Source: Pumilibacter muris
GTDB taxonomy: Bacteria > Bacillota > Clostridia > Christensenellales > Pumilibacteraceae
Assembly: GCF_943193045.1 (NCBI RefSeq)
Contig: NZ_CALPCN010000005.1
Coordinates: 124,001-188,000 of the forward strand
Reading direction: 5' to 3'
DNA length: 64,000 nt
The translations under genes were made by a program, and so were the position numbers. A model generated the notes under the pieces. It made no database searches and was not told the origin of the DNA. It saw nothing but the letters and a program-made list of their open reading frames with translations. Within the stretch, counting starts at the first letter, position 1; each line of letters begins with the position of its first letter. Positions 37,122 through 45,827 of the stretch are shown in pieces.

Positions 37122-37679
37122 TCACAGTATTTTTTCGACGGCGAGAATTACGAGCGCAAGCCCGGCAACTATGTTGCCCGTTCTTCCGCTTTTCACCCCT
37201 CTGCCGCCTTTCGCCCCGAAAAACAAAGCAGTCGCCGTAAAAACAAAAGTGCACGCTGTGGTGCACACTATTGCCGCCGCTGTCGCCATATTTGCGAACC
37301 CCGCCGCCAAACCGTCTACCGACAACGCAGAACCGAGCGCCGCTCCTTCCGGCACTGAAAGTCGTTTGTCTTGATTGCAGTCGGCTCGCAGCGAATCGCC
37401 GCCCGTGTCGGCAAGTTTCAACAGCCCGAACACGGCGAGAAGCGTAAACGAAATGTATTTTCCTACGGCTTCGGGAATAAACGGGGCGCTCAAATTGCCC
37501 GCCGTCATTCCTACGGCGATAAAAGCCGCCGAAACCGTTGCGGCAGCGACGGCGCCCGAAAGCGGCACTTTTAATTTAGACGCACCCGCAGAATATCCGC
37601 ACGCAAGAGCGTCGGCACTCACGCTTAGCGAAAGTATAATACTCATTGCAAAAATGTTCATCAATACCATTGTATGCAA
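37122..37679 (-). CDS. MntP/YtaF-like membrane transporter
   Basis: 185 residues with six hydrophobic segments in two inverted halves, each containing the Asp motif of the family (SLSVSADALACGYSAG and ALGSALSVDGLAAGFAN). MntP exports Mn2+; YtaF is the sporulation-linked branch. The inserted hydrophilic loop (GDSLRADCNQDKRLSVPEG) suits YtaF. No ribosome site precedes the first ATG, so a later Met (residue 4 or 7) may be used. There is no yybP-ykoY element here, in contrast to the NptA-like gene. Confidence 0.8.
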   Translation of the reverse strand: MHTMVLMNIFAMSIILSLSVSADALACGYSAGASKLKVPLSGAVAAATVSAAFIAVGMTAGNLSAPFIPEAVGKYISFTLLAVFGLLKLADTGGDSLRADCNQDKRLSVPEGAALGSALSVDGLAAGFANMATAAAIVCTTACTFVFTATALFFGAKGGRGVKSGRTGNIVAGLALVILAVEKIL

Positions 37680-37818
37680 AGAGCGGATTGCGTTTACGTT
37701 CTTTTAATTGCAAAATACTTAGACTAAAATTTTTGACGCTCCGCCGCCGCAATGAAAAAACGCGGCGCTTTTTATTGCTTTTTATATGTTTGAGTATTCG
37801 GAGCTCAATCGTTAAAAC

Positions 37819-38460
37819 TCAGCCGTCGCACAGCACTGTTTTTCTGCCGCTGAGCGCGGAAAGCACAAGGCTTTCGCGCCGTTTCTTTTTGCAAAAACGA
37901 AGCCTAACATATCGGCGCGACACAGATTTCGGCTTTCCCGGCACCGTTCCGCGAGTAGTTACGGCAAGCGAATTAGCCGAGCGCGGAATAAAACGGTAGT
38001 CCGAAACCGAAACGTGAACGTTTTCGAAATTGCGCGTCGCGCGGCGAAGCATGGCAAGCATTCCCATTTTTGCGGCGGTAGAATACGCGATTCCGTCGAG
38101 GTTGAGCCACGCCTCCGTCGTGTCGTCGTTAAGCGCGGCGGCAAGCAAAACTCCGCGAAAATAAAAGCGCGACAGCGAGCCCATTTTTTTATCGAGCGAC
38201 ACTTTAACGCCAACTCTGCGCAACAGCTTTCCCGCGCTTTCTGCCGACAGCGGAGCCTGAGCTTTGAGCGCCCGAGTATACGAAAGGTATTCCCCCACCC
38301 GCATATCGGCATACGGAATATCGCCGAGCACCATGCAAATTTTACCGTTTAAGCTGAAATCGGCGAGAACGTCGCAATTATCGGCAACCGCCGCTCCCTC
38401 GTGAGGCGAGCGAAACAGCTTTCTTTTTTCTCGGATATTTCCGATATAATAAGTTATCAC
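37819..38460 (-). CDS. degenerate ABC-transporter ATPase-like protein
   Basis: 213 residues that follow the order of an ABC ATPase without its catalytic parts. MRVGEYLSYTRALKAQ matches the T(V/L)xEYL segment after the Q-loop. MGSLSRFYFRGVLLAAALNDD sits where LSGGxxQRxxLAxAL is expected. EAWLNLDG replaces Walker B LLLDEP, and VHVSVSDYR replaces the switch region. No Walker A is present. A basic Arg/Lys-rich tail follows. The start is GTG, with GGGAGGAG in the 3' arm of the upstream terminator. It may be a regulatory relic of the ABC system upstream. Homology is inferred from pattern only. Confidence 0.6.
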   Translation of the reverse strand: MITYYIGNIREKRKLFRSPHEGAAVADNCDVLADFSLNGKICMVLGDIPYADMRVGEYLSYTRALKAQAPLSAESAGKLLRRVGVKVSLDKKMGSLSRFYFRGVLLAAALNDDTTEAWLNLDGIAYSTAAKMGMLAMLRRATRNFENVHVSVSDYRFIPRSANSLAVTTRGTVPGKPKSVSRRYVRLRFCKKKRRESLVLSALSGRKTVLCDG

Positions 38461-38500
38461 AAAAAAACTCCTCCCGTATTCACAATACGGAAGGAGTATC
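38459..38500 (-). terminator. terminator of the ABC operon that embeds a ribosome-binding site
   Basis: On the minus strand ACTCCTTCCGTATT pairs with AATACGGGAGGAGT (one mismatch), followed by seven T and then directly the GTG start of the degenerate ABC protein. The GGAGGAG in the 3' arm is that gene's ribosome site. Confidence 0.8.
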
Positions 38501-38532
38501 GACTCATAGCCGAATTTTATACCTGCAATCCC

Positions 38533-41484
38533 CTATATATCGTATTTGGCAAGAATCGCGCTCGGCGATTTTCTGAGCAAAGACAATACGGGAATAATTC
38601 CGAAGAATAAACTTACTCCGAGCAACAAAACAAGCACGCAAAGCGCAAGCCAAAACGGATAGTATAAAACCGTTGCCATAATCGCCGACGTGCCGAGACA
38701 CGCCATAAATAAGCTCATGAGCAAATAGCCTATAAACACCGTGAGCATTGTGAGCACGAGCGCCTCTATAAAGAATTTGAACACAAGGTTCTTTTTCGAA
38801 GCGCCGATAGCCCTATATATTCCCACTTCTTTAACGCGAATCATAAACGACGAACGCATCATAAAGTACATGCAAAGGCTCATAAGAACAAGCGTAACTA
38901 CAAGCGATATTAGGTTTCCTATAATATCGAAACGGCTGTCTTTTATTATGTTTTCATAAATATCTTCGGGCGTGACGAGCGCGGGACGGAAATCGTCCGG
39001 CGTAGAAATATTCGAAAACTCTCTATTTAAATACGCTTTCGTTTTTTCGGGGTTCGACGAATGCACAACGGTATAGTATCCGTTTTTATAATAATAGCCT
39101 TTATCGGCGGAATCGGGAGAATAAAACCCGTGACTCCCTGCGGTTTCGTGAGTTTCACCTATGCGCTTGCTAAGCTCTATATAGTCGGCATCGTTCACAA
39201 GATAGCCGAACGGCTTTGTTTTATTCAAAGCGTCGAACTCTTTGCCGAACTCTTCGGTTTTTCTGACATACTCTTCGCGCAACGCTCCGTCTACCCCGCC
39301 GCTCGGAGAAATCCACTTAGCATATGCCTCGCTATGTGTCGGATATTTTCCCGTTCGGGCTTTTTCTTTGATTGCATAATAATACATGTCGGCGTCGCTT
39401 CCGAAATATAACGGCCCCGCACTCTGAGCTTTGGTCAGCTTAGCTTCAAGCACGCCTTTTTCAATATACAACCAAGACATATAATCGTTTTCGAATTTAT
39501 ACTCGCCTTGCATAAATTCGTCTAAATATTCAAAATAGTAGTCGTAATAATCGAATACATACAGCTCATAAGCTTGGTCGTAGGTCAAATCTTCGCTAAC
39601 AAAGCTTTCGAAAAAATCATACTCTATCATTCGCTTATGCCCGTTAAACTCCAACCAAGCGTCGTATTTTTCGTCGAGCCGTTGAATTTGAGTAAGATTA
39701 AAAGTTTTACCGTGAATTTTGATTTCGTCGCCGACGCGAAAAGAATTGTTTTCGTAAGATTTAGTTATGTTGCACTGCAACGCTTCGCCGCTTTCAAGCT
39801 CTATTCCCCATTCGGACGCGCGCAAAACATAAGTTTCTATATCCGAAAAAGTTTTTGCCGCAAGAGCAAACTCCGACGCGAAAACAACCGCCTCGTCGGA
39901 TTTTACTATTCCCACTATTCGCGGGTTTTTGCCTTTCAACGAGAGCGAAGCGGTGGCGAGCCCGAGCAAATCTTTATATTCGGCAATGAACCCCACAGTA
40001 GACTTTTCTAAAACGTTATCTGCGGCGGCGGTTGTGAGCACAATTTCGTCCGAATTTAACCCCTCTTTTTTGCCGAGCACAAGCGGCAAACTCCTGCACA
40101 TCGATTCGCCCATAATAACGGCGTTTGTTGTAAAGCTGTCGGAACTGCCGTAAGAATCGAAAGTCTCGAAAAACTGCGTGTAAAACCTCAGGGTAAACTC
40201 GTTGTAAGGCATAAAACTGTCGCCGAGTTTTATATAGTCTATCCCCGTATCGGCGCTTCCTACGGATTTTAAAAGCTTTTCCGAAGTTTCGCCGCTGTCG
40301 GTATACATATAAAACGTGTTGTGACTGTACGCCTTATCCGCCTTTATAAGGTCGTTTATTGCGGTGCCGAAAAACGCGCTCACAAGCACGAATATTGCGG
40401 CGAAAAGCCCCATGCAAATTCTGAAAAACTTTCTGCCGCGCTTGCCCTTTTTAAAGTTCGCCTTATACCCCGACTTTATAGACGAACCTAACGAAAACAA
40501 TTTTCCGCAACGCGCGCTTTCCACAGGCGGCAAAGCGCTCATGTCTATATTTTCGGAGCCTCTGCTCTTTTGCTCGCCGTGCTTAAAAACTCCTTCGCGG
40601 AGTTTAACCTCGCTTGCGGAATCGAGCACCTGAACTTTGGGCGTGTTTATTTGAATATACATTTTACCGCCGCTGTTCACTATTTTAAGTTTAAGCGGCG
40701 ACTGCGGAGCGTCGCCGTAATATTCTATTTCGGCGTTCGCGCCCGTTATTTCGCACTTATCGAGTTCGCCGAGAAATATATCGTTTTTATCGCGCGCAGA
40801 ATACCCGCCTATTGCGTCGTTGCGGCGCACGTCGGCGACTTTTCCGTCGCTGAGTTCTATAACGGTGTCGCAATAGTAATCCACAAGATTAGCCTCGTGC
40901 GTAACCAACAACACCAAATGCTCTTTCGCTATTTGTCGCAAAAGTTCCATTATAACCACTGTGTTAGCTTCGTCGAGGTTGCCCGTAGGCTCGTCGGCAA
41001 GAATTATTTTCGGATTTTTAACTATGGCTCGGGCAATGGCTATTCTTTGCTGCTGACCGCCCGAAAGAGTGTCGGGCGTGCGTAAACGGTATTTTTCCAT
41101 TCCCACGTTTTTGAGCGCCGCCACAACTCTTTTTTCGATTTCGGCTTTGTCGGACATTCCGCACAGCCTGAGCGCGTCGGCAACGTTATCGAAACAATTT
41201 TCCTCTTTGTTTAAGTTGTAATTTTGGAAAATGTAACCCATATACCGATTGCGGATGTCGTCGGTATTTTTGCGGATACTGCTTCCCTCCACCGTAAGCT
41301 CGCCCGACGAGAAGCCGTCAAGCCCGCCTATAACGTTTAAAAGAGTTGTTTTGCCGCAACCGCTCTTGCCGAACACAGCCACCATTCCGCGCTCGGGGAG
41401 TTCGAGGCTTACGTCGTTTATAACGTGAATTTCGTTCTGCTTGCCCTTGTTGAAGAATTTGTGCAACGATTTTATGCCTATCAT
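38533..41484 (-). CDS. MacB-like ABC ATPase-permease fusion 1
   Basis: 983 residues. ATPase domain at 1-~230 with Walker A GKSGCGKTT near 39, signature LSGGQQQRIAIARA and Walker [15 protein letters not shown] first membrane segment lies near 360, then a ~450-residue extracytoplasmic region rich in Tyr/Glu/Asp, then three C-terminal membrane segments of the FtsX/MacB permease type. Proteins of this layout export or mechanically transmit signals across the membrane, often peptides or antibiotics. It overlaps the upstream partner by four bases, so the two probably form a heterodimer. No two-component system is adjacent. Confidence 0.9.
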   Translation of the reverse strand: MIGIKSLHKFFNKGKQNEIHVINDVSLELPERGMVAVFGKSGCGKTTLLNVIGGLDGFSSGELTVEGSSIRKNTDDIRNRYMGYIFQNYNLNKEENCFDNVADALRLCGMSDKAEIEKRVVAALKNVGMEKYRLRTPDTLSGGQQQRIAIARAIVKNPKIILADEPTGNLDEANTVVIMELLRQIAKEHLVLLVTHEANLVDYYCDTVIELSDGKVADVRRNDAIGGYSARDKNDIFLGELDKCEITGANAEIEYYGDAPQSPLKLKIVNSGGKMYIQINTPKVQVLDSASEVKLREGVFKHGEQKSRGSENIDMSALPPVESARCGKLFSLGSSIKSGYKANFKKGKRGRKFFRICMGLFAAIFVLVSAFFGTAINDLIKADKAYSHNTFYMYTDSGETSEKLLKSVGSADTGIDYIKLGDSFMPYNEFTLRFYTQFFETFDSYGSSDSFTTNAVIMGESMCRSLPLVLGKKEGLNSDEIVLTTAAADNVLEKSTVGFIAEYKDLLGLATASLSLKGKNPRIVGIVKSDEAVVFASEFALAAKTFSDIETYVLRASEWGIELESGEALQCNITKSYENNSFRVGDEIKIHGKTFNLTQIQRLDEKYDAWLEFNGHKRMIEYDFFESFVSEDLTYDQAYELYVFDYYDYYFEYLDEFMQGEYKFENDYMSWLYIEKGVLEAKLTKAQSAGPLYFGSDADMYYYAIKEKARTGKYPTHSEAYAKWISPSGGVDGALREEYVRKTEEFGKEFDALNKTKPFGYLVNDADYIELSKRIGETHETAGSHGFYSPDSADKGYYYKNGYYTVVHSSNPEKTKAYLNREFSNISTPDDFRPALVTPEDIYENIIKDSRFDIIGNLISLVVTLVLMSLCMYFMMRSSFMIRVKEVGIYRAIGASKKNLVFKFFIEALVLTMLTVFIGYLLMSLFMACLGTSAIMATVLYYPFWLALCVLVLLLGVSLFFGIIPVLSLLRKSPSAILAKYDI

Positions 41485-43778
41485 TCCGCCGAACCTCCTT
41501 TAATCGATTTTTTAACATTCTCGCGGAAGAGTTTTCCTATCTGCTTACGGGTTACTCTCAACGTGAGCAGAAGCATTCCCACTATTATAAGCGCATATTG
41601 CCATGCGTGCAAAAATGTGAAAAATCCGTTTAACAGCGGCGTTAAAAACACCGTTAAAGCCGCCGCGAGCAAAAACGCATAAGCGGGCAAAAGCGACAGA
41701 AACATTCGCGCGTATATTCCTATTCGCACAACTGCGGCGGGTATGCCCATAGAGCGCATAATTCCCATATCGCTTTTAAACGCCGCCATAGAGCGACTTG
41801 TGCACAAGTTCACCACGAACGCCAAAAAAACAATAGCTATAAGCCAAATAAGCAGCATAACAACGTTCAGAACTGTACTCAGAATTTTTTCGTACGCGTC
41901 CGGCTCGAAAGTTGTGTCGGACGGCACGGCTATGTAGCCCGCGCTTTGCAGTTTGGCGGCAGCGGCATGAGCCGCTTTGTCCGAAGAATAGAAGAGCGAC
42001 GCTTGCCTATACGATTTCGCCAAAATCTCTTCCGCTATTTCGTAAAACGTGGAAACCGACACAAACGCAGCCGAACCGAACACGTTGTCGGCTTCTTGCG
42101 GAGGCTCGAAAGTTATTTCGTCGTTCAAAAATATTTTGGAATATAATTTTTCCGTGCTTTGCTGCGTTCCGTAGTCGTAATTTTTATAGTATACCATTAA
42201 ATTTGCATGTATCGAAATATCGTTGTCGTATCTTTTAATTATAGACTCCAACATGTCGTCTTTTATGTAAAGCTCTCCGTCTTTCAAATCGAACGACGGA
42301 ATAACGGTTCCGGTACTTGTGGAAAATTGACTGCCGTCGGGCAGAATTACGCTTACCGAAATGTTAGGGCTCAAACGTTGCGACAAGTAATATAAACACG
42401 TTACGGCGCGAAAACCGTCTTTCGTGAAAATCATTTTCGCGTCTTTCGTATTGTCGTAAAAATATTTTACGCCGCAAACCGACAGCGTAATATCTTGCAA
42501 CTGTATGCTTTTAATCTTAACTTCCTTTTTGCCGAAATAGGGTTGCCACGATATAGGCAAATAAAGCAAAACTTCGTTATTCGCTTCGGGTTCCCGCCCG
42601 ACGATATTTTTGCCTAAATGCTCGCCATAGCTAAACTTAAACGGCAATCCGTTTTCCGCTTCTGAAACGTAAACGTAGTTCGACATGCCGTAGTCAAGCA
42701 AAAGGTCGTACATAAGGTAACTGTTTGCGCCGTAATCCTCCGAAATCGTTTTAACGTCGTCTTCCGAGAAGACTTTGCCCGAATTGCTTGCAATAACGAC
42801 TCTACCCTCTATATGCTCGAACATGTAATTCTTTTCGAATAAGTTTATGCTGTCGCCGCAGACGGAAGTTACCGCAAAAATCGCCACAGTGCCGATTATT
42901 AAAAGCACGCATATAAAAACCGACAGCTTCGGCTTTGCCGCAAAAAGCGTGCCGCCGAGCGAAAACCCTTTTTTAAACGCGGCGATTCTTGCTTTTCGCT
43001 TTTTCGCCCGTTCGGAAATTTGCCCGCTTTCGGACTGTTCGGCGCTCTCTCCGCTTTCGGTGTTCGCGTCCGCATTTTCGGTTTGCGCGCTCGCTGTGGT
43101 GGCAATACGATGGTCGGATTCGACGGCGCCGTCGTATATACGAACGTGACGGGTTGCAAAATGCTCAACCTGTTCGAAGTTGTGAGTAACCACTATTAAA
43201 AGTTTGTCTTTCGATACCTCGCGCAACAGTTCTATTATCTCTTCGCTCGTTTTGGAATCGAGGTTGCCCGTAGGTTCGTCGGCAAGAATTATGGGGCTGT
43301 CTTTGGCGAGCGCGCGGGCAATAACGGTGCGTTGCTTTTGTCCGCCCGAAAGTTTGCTCCCCTTTTGTTTTATTCTGTCGCCCAGCCCGACGCGGTTCAA
43401 TAATTCGAGAGCGCGTTTTCTCCGCTCGCGCTTGTCTTCTATGTGCAGTAGTGCAAGTTCGACGTTTTGCAATACGGTGAAACTCTCGATAATGTTGTAG
43501 TCCTGAAAAATGAACGATATGTATTCTTGGCGGTATTGTTCCCATTCGGGTTGCAGATAGTGCGACGTAGGTTGCCCGCAAATAAGCATTTCGCCCTCTT
43601 CGTAGGAATCCATTCCGCTAATCACGTTTAAAAGGGTGGATTTGCCCGAACCGGATTTGCCCGTTACGGCAACGAACTCTCCCTTTTCGAACGACAGATT
43701 AACTCCCCTTATGCCTACCGCAACGTTACCTTCGGAAACATAAATCTTGCCTATGTCTTTCAATTCTAAAAGCGCCAT
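41481..43778 (-). CDS. MacB-like ABC ATPase-permease fusion 2
   Basis: 765 residues. The ATPase domain (1-~225) has Walker [10 protein letters not shown] near 40, signature [14 protein letters not shown] and Walker [15 protein letters not shown] charged linker with Ala/Glu/Ser repeats leads to a membrane segment near 290, an extracytoplasmic region and three C-terminal membrane segments. It is first in the operon, with GGAGG next to its ATG. Its partner is the overlapping 983-residue gene. Confidence 0.9.
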   Translation of the reverse strand: MALLELKDIGKIYVSEGNVAVGIRGVNLSFEKGEFVAVTGKSGSGKSTLLNVISGMDSYEEGEMLICGQPTSHYLQPEWEQYRQEYISFIFQDYNIIESFTVLQNVELALLHIEDKRERRKRALELLNRVGLGDRIKQKGSKLSGGQKQRTVIARALAKDSPIILADEPTGNLDSKTSEEIIELLREVSKDKLLIVVTHNFEQVEHFATRHVRIYDGAVESDHRIATTASAQTENADANTESGESAEQSESGQISERAKKRKARIAAFKKGFSLGGTLFAAKPKLSVFICVLLIIGTVAIFAVTSVCGDSINLFEKNYMFEHIEGRVVIASNSGKVFSEDDVKTISEDYGANSYLMYDLLLDYGMSNYVYVSEAENGLPFKFSYGEHLGKNIVGREPEANNEVLLYLPISWQPYFGKKEVKIKSIQLQDITLSVCGVKYFYDNTKDAKMIFTKDGFRAVTCLYYLSQRLSPNISVSVILPDGSQFSTSTGTVIPSFDLKDGELYIKDDMLESIIKRYDNDISIHANLMVYYKNYDYGTQQSTEKLYSKIFLNDEITFEPPQEADNVFGSAAFVSVSTFYEIAEEILAKSYRQASLFYSSDKAAHAAAAKLQSAGYIAVPSDTTFEPDAYEKILSTVLNVVMLLIWLIAIVFLAFVVNLCTSRSMAAFKSDMGIMRSMGIPAAVVRIGIYARMFLSLLPAYAFLLAAALTVFLTPLLNGFFTFLHAWQYALIIVGMLLLTLRVTRKQIGKLFRENVKKSIKGGSAE

Positions 43779-43900
43779 TATTCCTCCAAAAAGCGACGTT
43801 TAGCTAAATTCAAAAAATATTCTACGGGAAACTTTTTATTTGCAACACAACTAAAACAACCGCAAGCGCGCGTTTGTCCCGCTATTTTACACACAAAAAT

Positions 43901-43929
43901 ATTTTACCGCACTTTCACGCATTTGTCAA
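43901..43929 (-). promoter_or_regulatory. SigA promoter of the ABC operon
   Basis: Minus strand TTGACA (43924-43929), 17-base spacer, TAAAAT (43901-43906), about 115 bases before the first ABC gene. Confidence 0.75.
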
Positions 43930-43948
43930 TAGGCAAAGCAATTAAACG

Positions 43949-43981
43949 ATTATATTTTATCATGTTACCCCCCCCCGTCAA
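43949..43981 (-). promoter_or_regulatory. second ABC-operon promoter with a poly-G spacer
   Basis: Minus strand TTGACG (43976-43981), then eight further G and TAACATGA as a 16-base spacer, then TAAAAT (43954-43959), overlapping a TATAAT (43949-43954). The full homopolymer is nine G (nine C at 43968-43976 on the plus strand). Slippage would alter the spacer length. Confidence 0.55.
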
Positions 43982-44015
43982 TCGTTTGAACGCAAGTTAT
44001 TGATTTTTTTGCGAA

Positions 44016-44045
44016 CAATAAAAATAGAGCACAAATTGCGCTCTA
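44016..44045 (-). terminator. terminator of rsmI
   Basis: Minus strand TAGAGC/GCTCTA stem followed by TTTTTATTG, 28 bases after the rsmI stop. Confidence 0.7.
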
Positions 44046-44072
44046 CATAAAGTTTCAACTTTTTATTTCTGC

Positions 44073-44873
44073 TTATAAATCAAACGTTTCTTTGTATACG
44101 TCGCTTTTGGCGACTCCCCTGTCGGAAGCCGCCTTTTTTACGGCTTCCTTTTTATCTAAACCGCGAGCTATATAATATTGAACGTGTTCGCGCACCGAAA
44201 GCGCGTTTAGCTCGCACTCCGTTTCTTTGCCCTCCAACACGAGAACGTATTCCCCTTTTTCGGTAAACTCGGGAACGTCGCCCAAAGTAAAACGCACGCA
44301 CTCTTCGAACTTTTTGCTTATTTCACGAACAAGTGCCGCTTTTCGTGTTCCGAACGCCGAATAAAAACTTTCCAAATCTTTTCTGAACGAATGAGGCGAA
44401 ACATAAAACGTCAGGCAACCCGAAAAATTCTTGAACGTTTCGAGGTATTTTGCGCGAGCGGAATTTTTTTCGGGCAAAAAACCGCCGAACGCAAGGCTGC
44501 GCAAATCAAAACCGCTGAGCACCGCCGCCGACACAAACGCGCAACCGCTTCCTACCAACGTATACGGAAGTCCGTTTTCTATTACGCTTTTAACGAGCAC
44601 GTTTCCCGGGTCGGATATGCACGGCGTGCCCGCGTCGGTTACGAGAGCGATTTCTTCGCCGCAAGAAAGGCGGCGCACAATTTCGGCGCATTTGCTTTTT
44701 TCATTGAATTTTTGGTAGCTTTCCATAGGGGCGGTTATTCCGTATTCGGCGCAAAGTATTGCCGAATGGCGGGTATCCTCCGCAAGAATAAGCGACACGC
44801 TTTTCAGAACCTCCAAAGCGCGCAACGTTACGTCTTTTAAATTACCAATCGGGGTGCACACAAGATACAGCAT
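44073..44873 (-). CDS. rsmI: 16S rRNA 2'-O-methyltransferase RsmI
   Basis: 266 residues of the tetrapyrrole-methylase-like SAM family. It starts MLYLVCTPIGNLKDVTLRAL and has LAEDTRHS, ALVTDAGTPCISDPG and the C-terminal helical domain with DKKEAVKKAASDRGVAKSDVY. RsmI methylates the 2'-OH of C1402 in 16S rRNA. A repeat-filled ~300-base spacer separates it from trmN6. Confidence 0.96.
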   Translation of the reverse strand: MLYLVCTPIGNLKDVTLRALEVLKSVSLILAEDTRHSAILCAEYGITAPMESYQKFNEKSKCAEIVRRLSCGEEIALVTDAGTPCISDPGNVLVKSVIENGLPYTLVGSGCAFVSAAVLSGFDLRSLAFGGFLPEKNSARAKYLETFKNFSGCLTFYVSPHSFRKDLESFYSAFGTRKAALVREISKKFEECVRFTLGDVPEFTEKGEYVLVLEGKETECELNALSVREHVQYYIARGLDKKEAVKKAASDRGVAKSDVYKETFDL

Positions 44874-44928
44874 TTATAAACCTCTTTTTATATACGGATA
44901 ACTCAAACGGTATTCGCTCCATGCACGG

Positions 44929-45165
44929 GATTGCTTCGTCGCTTTCGGCTCCTCGCAATGACATAATTCCGTTGCGGTTACCGAGCGCCACATGCACCGT
45001 GTCATTGCGAGCGAGTACAACGAGCGCGGCAATCCCCGCAACAAGTTACCGAACACACTTGTCACATGCACCGTGTCATTGCGAGCGAGTGAAACAAACG
45101 CGGCAATCTCGGGCGATTCGTTCCATGCTTGGGACTGCCGCGCTACGCTCGCAGTGACACGGAAC
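44929..45165. repeat. cluster of REP-like repeats
   Basis: Four copies of a ~35-base imperfect palindromic unit, in both orientations: 44929-44964, 45003-45036, 45077-45112 and 45125-45165. The core is CATTGCGAGCGAGT...GCGGCAATC. The middle two are part of a direct repeat with period ~74 bases that also includes CACATGCACCGTGT. The 44874-45173 spacer holds nothing else recognisable. Confidence 0.8.
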
Positions 45166-45173
45166 ATCGCAAA

Positions 45174-45827
45174 CTAAAAATACGTTTTCGGCTCTCTTTC
45201 CGAAAGCACGGCTATGCCCTCTTTTCCGTCGCGCATACATTCCACCATAAAAATATGTGGCGGCTTGTTTTGCGACGGACGAAGTATTTGCAATCTTTTG
45301 GGTTCTAATCTGTGCGATTTAAGCGTGCATATTACTTCGGCAAGACGCGTTATGTGGTGCACCATATAAAACTTGCCGCCTGTTGAAAGTAGCCTCGACG
45401 CCGTTTCCGCAACCTCTTTAAATGTCACCTTTTCTTCGAAACACGCGATTCTTTCGCTTTCGGAGCCGCGAGGCGCGCCGCTTCCCGCTTTCATATACGG
45501 CGGATTGCACACAACAACGTCGAAATTACCGCAAAAACGTTGCATGGGCATGTGCGCAACCGTTATATCAAGCGAATTTAGCCGCGCGTTTTCCTCTATA
45601 AGCTCGCAACACTTCTCCTGTATTTCAACTGCGGTAACAGAGCAACCGAATTTGCCCGCAAGCAAAACGGATATTATTCCCGTGCCCGCGCCCAAGTCGC
45701 ACACTCGCGCGCCCTTGCTCGGCGCGGCAAAGTTGGCGAGTTCCACCGCGTCGGTGCCGAACAGAAAAAGCTCGGTATCCTGCACGAATTTCAGCCCGTG
45801 CGTTTGCAAGTCGTCAATTCTTCTCAT
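45174..45827 (-). CDS. TrmN6-like adenine N6-methyltransferase
   Basis: 217 residues from the ATG at 45827, which overlaps the tilS stop (ATGA); a TTG two codons upstream is less likely. It has SAM-binding VCDLGAGTGIISVLLA and the catalytic NPPY motif (VVCNPPYMKAGSG) of N6-adenine methyltransferases. The family modifies A37 of tRNA1(Val) in E. coli; the substrate here is not certain. Pairing with rsmI downstream is common in Firmicutes. Confidence 0.9.
   Translation of the reverse strand: MRRIDDLQTHGLKFVQDTELFLFGTDAVELANFAAPSKGARVCDLGAGTGIISVLLAGKFGCSVTAVEIQEKCCELIEENARLNSLDITVAHMPMQRFCGNFDVVVCNPPYMKAGSGAPRGSESERIACFEEKVTFKEVAETASRLLSTGGKFYMVHHITRLAEVICTLKSHRLEPKRLQILRPSQNKPPHIFMVECMRDGKEGIAVLSEREPKTYF

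Noticed and set aside
37680-37818. Second manganese riboswitch before the MntP/YtaF-like gene
   Set aside because: The upstream sequence lacks GGGGAGTA and the L3 motif, and no terminator pairing is seen.
44874-45167. Open frame of 97 codons between rsmI and trmN6
   Set aside because: It is translated REP-like repeat sequence; its CHCEEPKATKQS-type product is an artefact of that repeat.
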